In this document: in pieces, positions 47,564 to 56,976 of the stretch | Numbering within the stretch: the first letter of the stretch is position 1 | Layout: every line of letters starts with the position of its first letter | Source: Alloscardovia macacae | GTDB lineage: Bacteria > Actinomycetota > Actinomycetes > Actinomycetales > Bifidobacteriaceae | DNA length: 64,000 nt | Reading direction: 5' to 3' | NCBI RefSeq assembly: GCF_002259705.1 | Contig: NZ_MWWT01000008.1 | Location: forward strand, 124,001-188,000 | Translations under genes and position numbers: made by a program | Notes under the pieces: generated by a model | What the model was told of the DNA's origin: nothing | The model's input: only the letters and a program-made list of their open reading frames with translations | Databases searched by the model: none

Positions 47564-48703
47564 TTACGCTTCCTCAGCTGGAGCCTGAGCTTCAGATTCC
47601 GATGCTGCTTCTGTAGAAGCCTGCCCGCCCTCTGCACCCTCGGCAACCTGTGCAGCCTGAGCTGCTTGTGCAGCAGCAGCCTCAGCCGCAGCCTTCTTCT
47701 GCGCGTGGGCTTCCACCGACTCGATGCCTATCTTCCAGCCGGTCAGCTTCGCGGCCAGACGCGCATTCTGCCCTTCCTTACCGATGGCCAGCGAGAGCTG
47801 GTCTTCCTTAATGAGGGCGATGGCCGTCTGGTTCTTCTCGCTGATGACGTTTACTTCCACAGCGTGTGCTGGGGACAGAGCAGCAGCGACAAACTTCGCT
47901 GGGTCATTCGACCAGTCCACGATATCTATCTTTTCTTCACCCAGGTTCTCCATCACAGCACGCACGCGGTTACCGCTCGGTCCGATGAGCGAGCCCTTCG
48001 GGTTAATGCCCGGAGTATTCGCACGTACAGCTATCTTCGTGCGTGCACCTGCTTCGCGAGCGATGGACATGATGGACACTGCTCCCGAGGTCAGCTCTGG
48101 CACTTCGCGCTCGAAGAGGCGGCGTACCAGCTCTGGGTGCGAGCGAGACACGATGATCTCCGGCCCCTTCAGACCACGCGAGACGTTCACCACGTAGACG
48201 CGAATGCGCTCACCATGGCGGTATACCTCACCTGGCACCTGCTCACGGCGTGGGAGGATAGCCTCCACTTCGCCCACTGCCACGTGAATGTTCTGTGGGT
48301 CACGCGAGTTCTGCTGGATAATGCCATTTATAATCTGACCCTTCTGGCCAGAGAATGCACCGAAGATCTTATCATCCGCAGCCTTACGGAACAGGCCAGA
48401 GATGACCTGTGCTGCAGTGGATGCTGCCACGCGGCCGAAGTCACGAGGAGTGTCATCATATGGCTCACTCAGCGCTGGGCGTGGGTAAGGATCCTCTTCC
48501 GTAGGCTCCACAGGAATCTCATCCTGAGCCCAAATAGTAAATGTTCCTGCACGCTCGTCGAGTTCTACACGAGCATGCTTCGACGCCTTAGGCGTCTTCG
48601 AGTATGCAAGCTTAAGCGCCTGAGACAGCGCTTCGTCTAAGGTTTCCGCGTCTATGCCCTGTTCAGCCGCGATGCGGTGTAACTGCGCCAGATCTAGTTC
48701 CAT
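47564..48703 (-). CDS. nusA: Transcription termination/antitermination factor NusA
   Basis: 379 residues. The N-terminal RNA polymerase-binding domain ('MELDLAQLHRIAAEQGIDAETLDEAL'), an S1 domain and two KH domains ('RANTPGINPKGSLIGPSGNRVRAV' and 'LAIGKEGQNARLAAKLTGWKIGIES') are seen. The C-terminal acidic repeats of E. coli NusA are absent, as usual in actinobacteria. The 275-base gap to infB shows no ylxR-like gene or other credible reading frame. Confidence 0.96.
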   Translation of the reverse strand: MELDLAQLHRIAAEQGIDAETLDEALSQALKLAYSKTPKASKHARVELDERAGTFTIWAQDEIPVEPTEEDPYPRPALSEPYDDTPRDFGRVAASTAAQVISGLFRKAADDKIFGAFSGQKGQIINGIIQQNSRDPQNIHVAVGEVEAILPRREQVPGEVYRHGERIRVYVVNVSRGLKGPEIIVSRSHPELVRRLFEREVPELTSGAVSIMSIAREAGARTKIAVRANTPGINPKGSLIGPSGNRVRAVMENLGEEKIDIVDWSNDPAKFVAAALSPAHAVEVNVISEKNQTAIALIKEDQLSLAIGKEGQNARLAAKLTGWKIGIESVEAHAQKKAAAEAAAAQAAQAAQVAEGAEGGQASTEAASESEAQAPAEEA

Positions 48704-48889
48704 GGAAGACCTCCTATGTTCAGTTCTTTTCTTCAGTTTTCGTATGTGGAGAAAAAGACCGCGCGAAAGCGTTTAACCAGCGCTACGTGATACCTCTTCT
48801 CGCATCATGTGAAATACTCATTTTACTCTCCCAGACTGACTTTTCGACACCTTTTCTCGCTCAGCGTTTCGCACGTGTGCTCAGCCTGC

Positions 48890-48903
48890 TAGGATAGCTC
48901 CTA
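48890..48903 (+). promoter_or_regulatory. -10 box for leaderless exported-protein mRNA
   Basis: TAGGAT (48890-48895) ends 7 bases before the ATG at 48903 and there is no ribosome binding site, predicting a leaderless transcript. Confidence 0.55.
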
Positions 48904-49760
48904 TGGTTATATTTCCTTCTCGTACGAACGTTTCTTCCTGTGTATCCGCCCAGCAGCGCGGCTCGCTATTCTGGAAAGTAACCTGTGCATCCGCGCTGGC
49001 GGTTACCGCATGTCTCGCACCGCTCCCGTCTGCGCTCGCTGCATCGTCCGTGACGTGCGATACGGCGTACTATTCCGCGCATGCGCTCAGCGCCTTATCC
49101 GCGCCGGATTCCGGCCTTCCCCGCTCGTCTGCTGCATTTACGTCCGCTCTCGCCTCTGAAGACTGGCTCAGCGTCGCGCTTCTGTGCCCGGGACGCTACA
49201 GCGAGGGGATAGTCCGCTCTGCATTATCTGCTGTCAATTCTTCCTCCCCCGCATCGACCCCTTCCGCACGTGAGATAGCCTCGACGCTGACGAGTGCTCC
49301 AGATGCTGAACCATTCCTTCTCTCTCCTACTCTCCGTGCCCTCTCTCTGGCAGAAGACCGCTATCGTTTCGCAGCCTCGGTGCTCGCCACTCGTGATTAC
49401 TCTGGTCCAGATTATGTGTCTTTGCTCACCGATGCTGAGCTTCTCAGCCAGACCTATGCGCACCTCGTCACCGATTCCTCTACGGACACACGTCAGCGCA
49501 TTTATGACACGACTTCTCTGACGAATTATTCTGGTACAAACTCTACGACAGGCATCACCATGCCTGTGTACGCGAGCATAGAACTCGATGCTGCACTCGA
49601 AGAACTCACTGCTGTGGATAAAGACTCGTCTTCACAGTCGTCTCAGACCGATGCAGCTATGGACCAGCGAGCCCGTACTGTAGCCCTCAGCATTCGCGGT
49701 CACCTTCTTCGTGCGCTAGCAGCCGGAGCACCACGAGTCATCGAACTGTACCTGAACTAG
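48903..49760 (+). CDS. Exported protein of unknown function
   Basis: 285 residues. A signal peptide is clear: a basic start, the hydrophobic stretch 'VTCASALAVTACLAPLPSALA' (about 27-47) and an ALAAS cleavage site. The mature part is Ser/Ala-rich, helical, with two cysteines (in 'VTCDTAYY' and 'LLCPGRYS') that could form a disulfide. No family is recognised. It converges on tuf. One exact copy of the dispersed 14-mer lies inside it, antisense to the gene. Confidence 0.75.
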   Translation: MVIFPSRTNVSSCVSAQQRGSLFWKVTCASALAVTACLAPLPSALAASSVTCDTAYYSAHALSALSAPDSGLPRSSAAFTSALASEDWLSVALLCPGRYSEGIVRSALSAVNSSSPASTPSAREIASTLTSAPDAEPFLLSPTLRALSLAEDRYRFAASVLATRDYSGPDYVSLLTDAELLSQTYAHLVTDSSTDTRQRIYDTTSLTNYSGTNSTTGITMPVYASIELDAALEELTAVDKDSSSQSSQTDAAMDQRARTVALSIRGHLLRALAAGAPRVIELYLN

Positions 49761-49778
49761 CAGACCTTCATACGTATA

Positions 49779-49817
49779 CGAAAAAGCCCCTGAGAAATCT
49801 CAGGGGCTTTTCTTTCG
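49779..49817. terminator. Bidirectional terminator, tuf and exported-protein gene
   Basis: AAAAGCCCCTGAGA pairs with TCTCAGGGGCTTTT with a very short loop, flanked by A and T runs on both sides. Confidence 0.9.
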
Positions 49818-49846
49818 TCAGATTACCTGAACCGCAGAAGCAGAAA

Positions 49847-51046
49847 CTACTCTACGATCTTGGTGATACGACCGGAACCTACGGTGCGGCCACCTTCACG
49901 TACTGCGAAGGTCAGACCCTCTTCCATAGCGATAGGCTGGATGAGCTCTACGCCGAAGGTAGCGTGGTCACCAGGCTGAACCATCTCAACGCCTTCTGGC
50001 AGAGTGATAACGCCAGTTACGTCAGTGGTACGCAGGTAGAACTGTGGACGGTAGTTCGAGAAGAATGGCGAGTGGCGGCCACCCTCATCCTTGGTCAGAA
50101 CGTACACTTCAGCTTCGAACTTGGTGTGAGGGGTGATGGAGCCTGGAGCTGCCACTACCTGACCGCGCTCGACGTCTTCACGACCGACACCACGGAGCAG
50201 CAGACCGGTGTTATCGCCAGCTTCTGCTTCGTCCATCTGCTTGTGGAAGGTCTCGATGGAGGTGCAGGTGGTGGAGGTGGTAGGACGCAGGCCTACGATC
50301 TCTACTGGGGTGTTAATAGCAAGGCGACCGCGCTCTACGCGACCGGTTACTACGGTACCACGACCAGAGATGGTGAAGACATCCTCGATAGGCATGAGGA
50401 ATGGCTTGTCGAGGTCATGAACTGGGGTAGGAATGTACTCATCCACAGCGTTCATGAGGTCGCGCACAGTCTGTGCCCACTTCTCGTGATCTGGAGCGTC
50501 ATCGTGCAGTGCGCCGTATGCAGAAGTACGGATCACTGGGCAGTCGCGGTCGAAGCCGTTCTCCTCGAGGAGGTCGCGAACTTCTTCTTCCACGAGCTCG
50601 ATGAGCTCTTCATCTTCTACCATATCGCACTTGTTCAGAGCGACGAGCAGCTTTGGCACGCCGACCTGCTTAGCGAGCAGAACGTGCTCACGGGTCTGAG
50701 CCATAGGACCGTCGGTAGCAGCTACTACGAGGATAGCGCCATCCATCTGAGCAGCACCGGTGATCATGTTCTTCACATAATCAGCGTGGCCTGGAGCATC
50801 CACGTGTGCATAGTGGCGTGCTTCGGTCTCGTACTCGATGTGAGCGATGTTAATGGTGATACCGCGTTCCTTTTCTTCAGGAGCGGAATCGATCTGATCG
50901 AAGTCATAAGCTGGGTTCAGATCTGGGTACATCTCATGCAGGGTCTTGGAGATAGCTGCAGTGAGGGTGGTCTTACCGTGATCAACGTGACCAATGGTAC
51001 CAATGTTAACGTGAGGCTTAGTACGTTCGAACTTTGCCTTTGCCAT
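49847..51046 (-). CDS. tuf: Elongation factor Tu
   Basis: 399 residues. It delivers aminoacyl-tRNA to the ribosome. G1 'GHVDHGKTT', G3 '[26 protein letters not shown]' and G4 'NKCD' are intact, and the C-terminus is '[17 protein letters not shown]'. CAA and TTG are more frequent here than in metabolic genes. It follows fusA by 225 bp with a partial terminator and probably its own promoter. Confidence 0.98.
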   Translation of the reverse strand: MAKAKFERTKPHVNIGTIGHVDHGKTTLTAAISKTLHEMYPDLNPAYDFDQIDSAPEEKERGITINIAHIEYETEARHYAHVDAPGHADYVKNMITGAAQMDGAILVVAATDGPMAQTREHVLLAKQVGVPKLLVALNKCDMVEDEELIELVEEEVRDLLEENGFDRDCPVIRTSAYGALHDDAPDHEKWAQTVRDLMNAVDEYIPTPVHDLDKPFLMPIEDVFTISGRGTVVTGRVERGRLAINTPVEIVGLRPTTSTTCTSIETFHKQMDEAEAGDNTGLLLRGVGREDVERGQVVAAPGSITPHTKFEAEVYVLTKDEGGRHSPFFSNYRPQFYLRTTDVTGVITLPEGVEMVQPGDHATFGVELIQPIAMEEGLTFAVREGGRTVGSGRITKIVE

Positions 51047-51196
51047 ATTGTGTCCTCCTGGACGTCTCTAGAGTTTCGTCTTTATGTCTTGCGACACAAG
51101 ACACTCGTTAGATTTTACTACTTCTTGGGATCAACTGCCACCGCGTGTTAAACCCAGAATTACTCTCATTCTAGGTTTAATACGGGACGAGATCCC

Positions 51197-51246
51197 TTCT
51201 TCAGGAGGGCGGCGCGTGTCTTCACGCGCACCACCCTCACTGAAGA
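51197..51246 (-). terminator. Imperfect long hairpin between fusA and tuf
   Basis: CTTCAGGAGGGCGGCGCGTG pairs with its complement at 51224-51246 with three mismatches around a TCTT loop. No strong T-run; it may partly terminate or process the fusA-tuf transcript. Confidence 0.5.
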
Positions 51247-51271
51247 ATTGGCCTTATAAAAGCGAGAAAAA

Positions 51272-53398
51272 CTACTCGCCGCGCTGAGCCTTAATGATTT
51301 CTTCTGCGACGCTACGAGGAACCTCAGCATAAGAATCCATGGTCATGGAGTAGACAGCACGACCCTGAGTGCGCGAGCGCAGGTCACCGATGTAGCCGAA
51401 CATCTCAGCCAGTGGGACCTTAGCCTTGATGACCTTAACACCGGTAGCGTCTTCCATGGACTGGATAGCGCCACGACGGGAGTTAATGTCACCCATCACG
51501 TCACCCATGTACTCTTCTGGAGTACGTACTTCCACAGCCATGATAGGCTCGAGGATTACTGGGTTAGCCTTAGGAGCAGCTTCCTTGAATGCCATGGAAC
51601 CTGCGATCTTGAAGGCCATTTCCGAGGAATCCACGTCGTGAACCTGACCGTCGGTAACGGTAGCCTTCACGCCCACCACTGGGAATCCTGCCAGCACACC
51701 GGACTGCATAGCTTCCTGAACACCAGCATCGATGGATGGGATGAATTCCTTCGTAATGTGACCGCCGGTCACCTGGTTATCGAACTCGTACACTTCACCA
51801 GACTCGGTATCCAGTGGCTCAAAGTTCATGAGAACCTTAGCGAACTGACCGGAACCACCAGTCTGCTTCTTGTGGGTGTACTCCTGGTTCATAACAGGCT
51901 TCTTAATGGTCTCGCGGTAGGATACCTGTGGGTTACCTACGTTGCACTCCACGTGGAATTCGCGGCGCATGCGGTCCACCAGAATGTCGAGCTGAAGCTC
52001 ACCCATACCAGAGATGAGGGTCTGACCAGACTCTTCGTCAGTAGTCACCTGGAAGGTAGGATCCTCGTCAGACAGACGCTGCAGAGCGATACCCATCTTT
52101 TCCTGGTCAGCCTTCGTCTTAGGCTCCACAGCCACCTGAATCACAGGCTCTGGGAAGCTCATGGACTCGAGAACCACTGGGTTCTTTTCGTCGCAGAGGG
52201 TGTCACCCGTGGTGATGTTCTTCAGACCCACGAATGCGTAGATGTTACCAGCAGATGCGTGCTCTACTGGGTTTTCCTTATCTGCGTGCATCTGGAAGAG
52301 CTTACCGACGCGTTCCTTCTTACCCTTGTTCGCGTTCAGGATGGTGTCACCCTGGGATACGGAGCCGGAGTATACGCGAACGTACACGAGCTTACCGTAG
52401 AATGGGTGAGCAGCGATCTTGAATGCCAGAGCAGAGAATGGCTCGTCAGCATCTGGGTGGCGGTCGATCTCGATGGACTCATCCGCTGGATCAGAACCCA
52501 CGATAGCTGGGATGTCGCTCGGCGATGGCAGGAAGTCTACCACAGCATCGAGCATAGGCTGAACACCCTTATCCTTGAATGCAGAACCGCAGTATACTGG
52601 GTATGCTTCCGAGGAGATGGTCAGCTGACGCACGGCCTTACGAATCTCGTCTTCGGTGATTTCCTCACCCTCGAAGAACTTGTTCATGAGGTCTTCGTCA
52701 GTCTCAGCCACGGTTTCGAGCAGCTGCTGACGGTATTCCTCAGCACGCTCCTGGAGATCTGCTGGAATCTCGGTGGTCTTATAGGTCGAGCCCTTATCTG
52801 CGTCATCTTCCCAGACATAAGCGACCATGCGGACCAGGTCCACGACGCCCATGAAGTCGTTCTCAGAACCGATAGGAATCTGCATAACGATAGGCTTAGC
52901 GCCGAGCTTTTCCTTAATGGTGTCTACGGAGTAGTAGAAGTTAGCGCCCAGCTTATCCATCTTATTAATGAAGCAGATACGTGGAACGTTATACTTATCA
53001 GCCTGGCGCCACACAGTCTCGGACTGTGGCTCCACGCCTTCCTTACCATCGAAGACAGCGACAGCACCATCGAGTACGCGCAGGGAGCGCTCTACTTCTG
53101 CAGTAAAGTCCACGTGTCCTGGAGTGTCGATGATGTTAATCTGGAACTTATCCTTCTGGTCATGAGACTGACGGTTCCAGAAGCAGGTGGTAGCAGCGGA
53201 CGTAATGGTAATACCACGTTCCTTTTCCTGCTCCATCCAGTCCATGGTGGATGCACCATCATGGGTTTCACCGATCTTATAGTTTACACCGGTGTAGAAG
53301 AGGATACGCTCAGTGGTCGTCGTCTTACCAGCATCGATGTGAGCCATGATACCGATGTTACGGACGAACTTGAGGTCCTTAAGCACATCTTGTGCCAT
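51272..53398 (-). CDS. fusA: Elongation factor G
   Basis: 708 residues. A translocase GTPase with '[24 protein letters not shown]', '[29 protein letters not shown]' and 'NKMDK'. It follows rpsG by 48 bp. Complete and of normal length. Confidence 0.98.
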   Translation of the reverse strand: MAQDVLKDLKFVRNIGIMAHIDAGKTTTTERILFYTGVNYKIGETHDGASTMDWMEQEKERGITITSAATTCFWNRQSHDQKDKFQINIIDTPGHVDFTAEVERSLRVLDGAVAVFDGKEGVEPQSETVWRQADKYNVPRICFINKMDKLGANFYYSVDTIKEKLGAKPIVMQIPIGSENDFMGVVDLVRMVAYVWEDDADKGSTYKTTEIPADLQERAEEYRQQLLETVAETDEDLMNKFFEGEEITEDEIRKAVRQLTISSEAYPVYCGSAFKDKGVQPMLDAVVDFLPSPSDIPAIVGSDPADESIEIDRHPDADEPFSALAFKIAAHPFYGKLVYVRVYSGSVSQGDTILNANKGKKERVGKLFQMHADKENPVEHASAGNIYAFVGLKNITTGDTLCDEKNPVVLESMSFPEPVIQVAVEPKTKADQEKMGIALQRLSDEDPTFQVTTDEESGQTLISGMGELQLDILVDRMRREFHVECNVGNPQVSYRETIKKPVMNQEYTHKKQTGGSGQFAKVLMNFEPLDTESGEVYEFDNQVTGGHITKEFIPSIDAGVQEAMQSGVLAGFPVVGVKATVTDGQVHDVDSSEMAFKIAGSMAFKEAAPKANPVILEPIMAVEVRTPEEYMGDVMGDINSRRGAIQSMEDATGVKVIKAKVPLAEMFGYIGDLRSRTQGRAVYSMTMDSYAEVPRSVAEEIIKAQRGE

Positions 53399-53446
53399 AT
53401 TCTATTCCTTAACTTTGCTCGTGTGAATACTCGTACGAGGACGAAA

Positions 53447-53917
53447 CTACCAGCGATAGTGAGCGAATGCCTTGTTCGCTTCTGCCATCTTATGGGTATC
53501 TTCGCGACGCTTTACGGAAGCACCGAGACCGTTAGCTGCGTCGAGAATCTCGTTAGCGAGACGCTCTGCCATGGTCTTTTCACGACGCTGACGGGAGAAG
53601 TCCGTCAGCCAGCGCAGAGTCAGAGTGTTTGCGCGAGCTGGCTTTACTTCCACTGGCACCTGGTAGGTAGCGCCACCGACACGGCGGGAGCGAACCTCGA
53701 GGCTTGGGCGGATGTTATCCAGAGCACGCTTCAGTACTGCTACTGGTTCCTGTTCGGTCTTTTCCTTAACGATGTCGAGTGCAGAGTAGACGATGTCTTC
53801 TGCGATAGACTTCTTACCGTCGAGGAGAATCTTATTAATGAGCTGAGCTACGACTGTCGAACCGTAAATTGGATCTGGCAGGAGCTGATGCTTTTTTGCT
53901 GGTCCCTTACGTGACAT
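53447..53917 (-). CDS. rpsG: 30S ribosomal protein S7
   Basis: 156 residues starting '[40 protein letters not shown]' and ending '[10 protein letters not shown]', the standard S7 sequence. It binds the 3' major domain of 16S rRNA. One base separates it from rpsL. Confidence 0.98.
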   Translation of the reverse strand: MSRKGPAKKHQLLPDPIYGSTVVAQLINKILLDGKKSIAEDIVYSALDIVKEKTEQEPVAVLKRALDNIRPSLEVRSRRVGGATYQVPVEVKPARANTLTLRWLTDFSRQRREKTMAERLANEILDAANGLGASVKRREDTHKMAEANKAFAHYRW

Positions 53918-53918
53918 A

Positions 53919-54290
53919 TTACTTAGCCTTCTTTGCGCCGTACAGGGAACGACCCTGCTTACGGTCCTTTACACCCTGAGTATCGAGAGCACCGCGAACG
54001 ATGTGGTAACGAACACCAGGAAGATCCTTTACACGACCACCGCGAACGAGCACGATGGAGTGCTCCTGCAGGTTATGACCTTCGCCTGGAATGTAGGCGG
54101 TTACTTCTACGCCAGAAGACAGGCGAACACGTGCGACCTTACGCAGTGCCGAGTTTGGCTTCTTAGGAGTAGTAGTATAAACACGAGTGCACACACCGCG
54201 ACGCAGTGGGCTACCCTTAAGTGCCAAAGTCTTCGACTTCTTTGGCTTTGGCTGACGTCCCTTGCGGACCAGCTGTTCTATAGTAGGCAA
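53919..54290 (-). CDS. rpsL: 30S ribosomal protein S12
   Basis: 123 residues. The reading frame is open much further upstream, but the family start '[19 protein letters not shown]' begins at a TTG at 54290 with GGAGAAAC 4-5 bases ahead. The decoding-site loop '[21 protein letters not shown]' and '[33 protein letters not shown]' are standard. The TTG start is unusual for a ribosomal protein gene. Confidence 0.97.
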   Translation of the reverse strand: MPTIEQLVRKGRQPKPKKSKTLALKGSPLRRGVCTRVYTTTPKKPNSALRKVARVRLSSGVEVTAYIPGEGHNLQEHSIVLVRGGRVKDLPGVRYHIVRGALDTQGVKDRKQGRSLYGAKKAK

Positions 54291-54545
54291 CTGTTTCTCC
54301 GATTCTTGTTTCTGTTTAGTGCGGCCGCTCCACTGCAGCACACGTTCAGAATCCTCGAGAAACACCCGAAAGTTCATAAACAGCCACAGTCCACCGGCCC
54401 GATGGCCCATCCTCTCTGGTCTTCCATTACTAGAGACCTTCACAGATTCCGGGATATCCCGCTGCTGCACACCTTTACATAGGCATACCAGCGGCACACA
54501 CGAATTCCCATTATATACCCAGCGCCGACAAAAGCGCAAGTGGGC

Positions 54546-54573
54546 GTGTAAAAGTGAGTGTGTAAAAGTGTGT
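54546..54573. repeat. Two tandem 14-bp repeats upstream of rpsL
   Basis: GTGTAAAAGTGAGT (54546-54559) is followed directly by GTGTAAAAGTGTGT (54560-54573). They lie in the 518-base gene-free spacer 54291-54808, which must hold the rpsL promoter and leader; nothing else clear was seen there. Confidence 0.6.
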
Positions 54574-54808
54574 GCTCAGCAGTCACCGGGCGCACCACCT
54601 CTGCGCAAAGACTCCCCGCCGAGCACACGTACTGCACAGGCCCCATAGACACTGCAAGCGAGGGAACTTCCGGCGTCTCCTGAACAAGTAACTGAAAGTA
54701 TAGGCAGAATTGGAAAAAATACGATATCGAGTGCTCCCCCGTCTAAGCGATGGAGGAAAGAGCGTATACTCGAGCGTAGACCCGCGACACTGAACCGAGG
54801 ACCGCTTC

Positions 54809-55756
54809 ATGACACACGTACTGCTGAACGCCGCCGCGTTTATACTCGTCATCATCATAGGCCGCTTTCTGGCTGCGCGCCGTCTGCTGCCCGCGAATGC
54901 CGGCGAAACGCTGAAAAGCATCGTCATGAACATCACGCTGCCGGCAGCCATCATCATGAATTTTTCGAAAACGGGTTCCTCGTCGGGAGGCGTTATGCTG
55001 AGTCTCGCAGCCCTCGGACTGCTCGTGAACGTCATCATGGTCGGCGTGGGCATGGCGCTGACCCGCCGCCGCTCGAGCGCGGACGAGGCGCTCTACATGC
55101 TCAGTTTGCCGGCCATGAACATCGGCGCGTTCTGCATTCCGTTCATTCAGTCCTTCCTGCCCGCGCTGGGAACGGTGGCCGCGAGCATGTTCGACGTGGG
55201 AAACTCCATCGCCTGCACAGGCGGCACGTATGCGTTTACATCCGAATACGTACGCCGTTCTGGCAATTCCTCCTCTTCTTTCCTCTCCTCTATAAACTGG
55301 CGCATGTTCGGCCGGCGGCTCGTCACGAGCACTCCCCTCATGACGTACATCATCATGTTCGCACTGACGACGGGTGGCGTGCATCTGCCTTCGGAGGTGT
55401 TTACGCTCATCGCGCCGCTGTCCGTGGCGAATCCGTGCATCGCGCTGCTCATGATAGGCGTGATGATTCGCATCGAGTTCAAGCGCGAGTATATGAAGGA
55501 TGTGGCGGTCATTCTGGGCTTGCGGCACCTCTTCTCTGTGGCTCTGGCGCTCGTGTGCTACTTCGTTCTGCCGTTCGACCTCGTCATTCGCCAGGCGCTC
55601 GTGCTCGTGGCGTTTGCGCCGCTGAGCGTCATCGCTCCGGCATATGTGGGCATGTGCGACGGCGACGAAGGTAAGGCGAGCGCGATTAATAGCTTCTCCA
55701 TCATTCTGAGTGTGGCGGAGATTACTGGGCTGCTCGTGGTCATGGGGCTGAACTGA
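54809..55756 (+). CDS. Auxin efflux carrier (AEC) family transporter
   Basis: 315 residues with about ten membrane segments in two five-helix halves. 'LLPANAGETLKSIVMNITLPAAIIMNFSKTG' and 'LSLPAMNIGAFCIPFIQSFLPALG' are characteristic, as is 'PLSVANPCIALLMIGVMIRIE'. Bacterial members export or exchange small acids such as malonate, malate or amino acids. GAGGA precedes the ATG. It is convergent with the sugar-diacid operon; a link to it is possible but not shown. Confidence 0.87.
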   Translation: MTHVLLNAAAFILVIIIGRFLAARRLLPANAGETLKSIVMNITLPAAIIMNFSKTGSSSGGVMLSLAALGLLVNVIMVGVGMALTRRRSSADEALYMLSLPAMNIGAFCIPFIQSFLPALGTVAASMFDVGNSIACTGGTYAFTSEYVRRSGNSSSSFLSSINWRMFGRRLVTSTPLMTYIIMFALTTGGVHLPSEVFTLIAPLSVANPCIALLMIGVMIRIEFKREYMKDVAVILGLRHLFSVALALVCYFVLPFDLVIRQALVLVAFAPLSVIAPAYVGMCDGDEGKASAINSFSIILSVAEITGLLVVMGLN

Positions 55757-55785
55757 GCGCTGGGCTGGCTGGGTTTCCCGTTCGC

Positions 55786-55972
55786 GCAGTTTTGGGCCAA
55801 TTCCGACACTGGGGTGCGCACTTTTGGGCTTATTCCGACGCTACTCCTCGGAGCGTCCGCGTACACGAGAAGACGATAGGCGTGAATGCTGAACCGGTAG
55901 CCAGGCCTGCGTCGAAATAAGCCCTAAAGTAACGAAGCCCGCTTAGAGCGGCGTCGACATTAGCCCATAAGT
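55786..55972. repeat. Nested quartet of about 23-bp repeats (R1-R4)
   Basis: R1 (55786-55810) and R2 (55818-55842) are direct copies, and R3 (55908-55930) and R4 (55951-55972) are inverted copies of CACTTTTGGGCTTATTCCGACGC. R2 and R3 match at 20 of 23 positions, and R2 and R4 at 18 of 22. R2/R3 can form an inner and R1/R4 an outer stem. Related copies occur at 31434-31540. The spacer 55757-56047 holds no gene. Confidence 0.75.
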
Positions 55973-55987
55973 CGCATTTCTTCACAT

Positions 55988-56035
55988 AAAAAAAGGGGGG
56001 GGGGGGACCCGGCGCACTGCCGAGCCCCCCTCGCG
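55988..56035 (-). terminator. garR terminator with C12-T7 homopolymers
   Basis: On the minus strand a G-rich arm (GGGGGGCTCGG) pairs with a C-run, followed by C12 and T7 (plus strand A7 55988-55994, G12 55995-56006). It ends the sugar-diacid operon. The homopolymers are slippage-prone. Confidence 0.75.
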
Positions 56036-56047
56036 AGGTAATGAAAA

Positions 56048-56935
56048 CTACTCTTCCTTCAAAGAGATGTCGTTCACCATCTCGTACCATTCTGCGATGG
56101 CGCTGTGATCTTCCTTTTCGTGACCGTGAGCCTTCAGAGACTGCATCACTTCCATGGCGAGGGACGTGAATGGTGCAGATACATTGATGCCATACGAGGT
56201 ATCCATGACATTCTGCAGATCCTTAATGTGCAGCTCGATGCGGAAGCCTGGGTCATAGTTCGCGTCGAAAATCTTCTGGGACTTCTGATCCATCACTGTA
56301 GAGCCGGCCAGACCCGAGCGAATAGCCTTATACACATTCTCCGGGGAGACGCCAGCCTTCTTCGCCAGCGAGTATGCTTCCGAAACAGCTGCGATGTTTA
56401 TGGCCACGATCATCTGGTTCGCGAGTTTCGTGATGTTACCAGCGCCTACACCACCGACGAGAGTGACAGTGGATGCCATGGTCTGCAGAAGTGCTTCGTA
56501 CTTCGCGAAGACAGCCTCGTCACCACCCACCATGACAGCGATAGAACCGTCGATGGCCTTTGGCTCGCCACCAGAGACTGGAGCATCGAGGAAGTCCACG
56601 CCCTTCTCGGAGAGCTTTTCAGCAAATTCGCGGCTCGCCAGTGGAGCGATGGAGCTCATGTCGATGACAGCATTACCTGCTTCGAGTCCCTCCGCGATTC
56701 CGTTCTCGTCGAAGAGAGCAGAACGCACGTGTGGAGAGTTCGGCAGCATGGTGATGACCACGTCTGCGTTTTCCGCGACCTCGCGACCCGAAGCTGCACG
56801 GTGTGCACCAGCCTCTTCAAGTTCACGCATAGGCGCCTCGTTAAAGTCGAACACGGTCAGCTCATATCCGGCCTTAAGCACGTTCAGCGCCATCGGACGA
56901 CCCATAATGCCGAGTCCTACAAATCCTACCTTCAT
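56048..56935 (-). CDS. garR: 2-hydroxy-3-oxopropionate (tartronate semialdehyde) reductase
   Basis: 295 residues. It is a beta-hydroxyacid dehydrogenase that reduces tartronate semialdehyde to glycerate with NAD(P)H. The Rossmann start 'MKVGFVGLGIMGRPMALNVLKAGYELTVFD', substrate motif 'FLDAPVSGGEPKAIDGSIAVMVGG' and catalytic Lys in 'GAGNITKLANQMIVAINIAAVSEA' are present. It is last in the operon, 41 bp after the glycerate kinase, which supports the GarR assignment over 3-hydroxyisobutyrate dehydrogenase. Confidence 0.92.
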   Translation of the reverse strand: MKVGFVGLGIMGRPMALNVLKAGYELTVFDFNEAPMRELEEAGAHRAASGREVAENADVVITMLPNSPHVRSALFDENGIAEGLEAGNAVIDMSSIAPLASREFAEKLSEKGVDFLDAPVSGGEPKAIDGSIAVMVGGDEAVFAKYEALLQTMASTVTLVGGVGAGNITKLANQMIVAINIAAVSEAYSLAKKAGVSPENVYKAIRSGLAGSTVMDQKSQKIFDANYDPGFRIELHIKDLQNVMDTSYGINVSAPFTSLAMEVMQSLKAHGHEKEDHSAIAEWYEMVNDISLKEE

Positions 56936-56976
56936 GATGGTATCCTTTCTGAAAAATTGACATACAAAAAATAAAC

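Noticed and set aside
55786-55972. CRISPR array
   Set aside because: Only four degenerate repeats, two inverted, with unequal spacing and no cas genes in the window.
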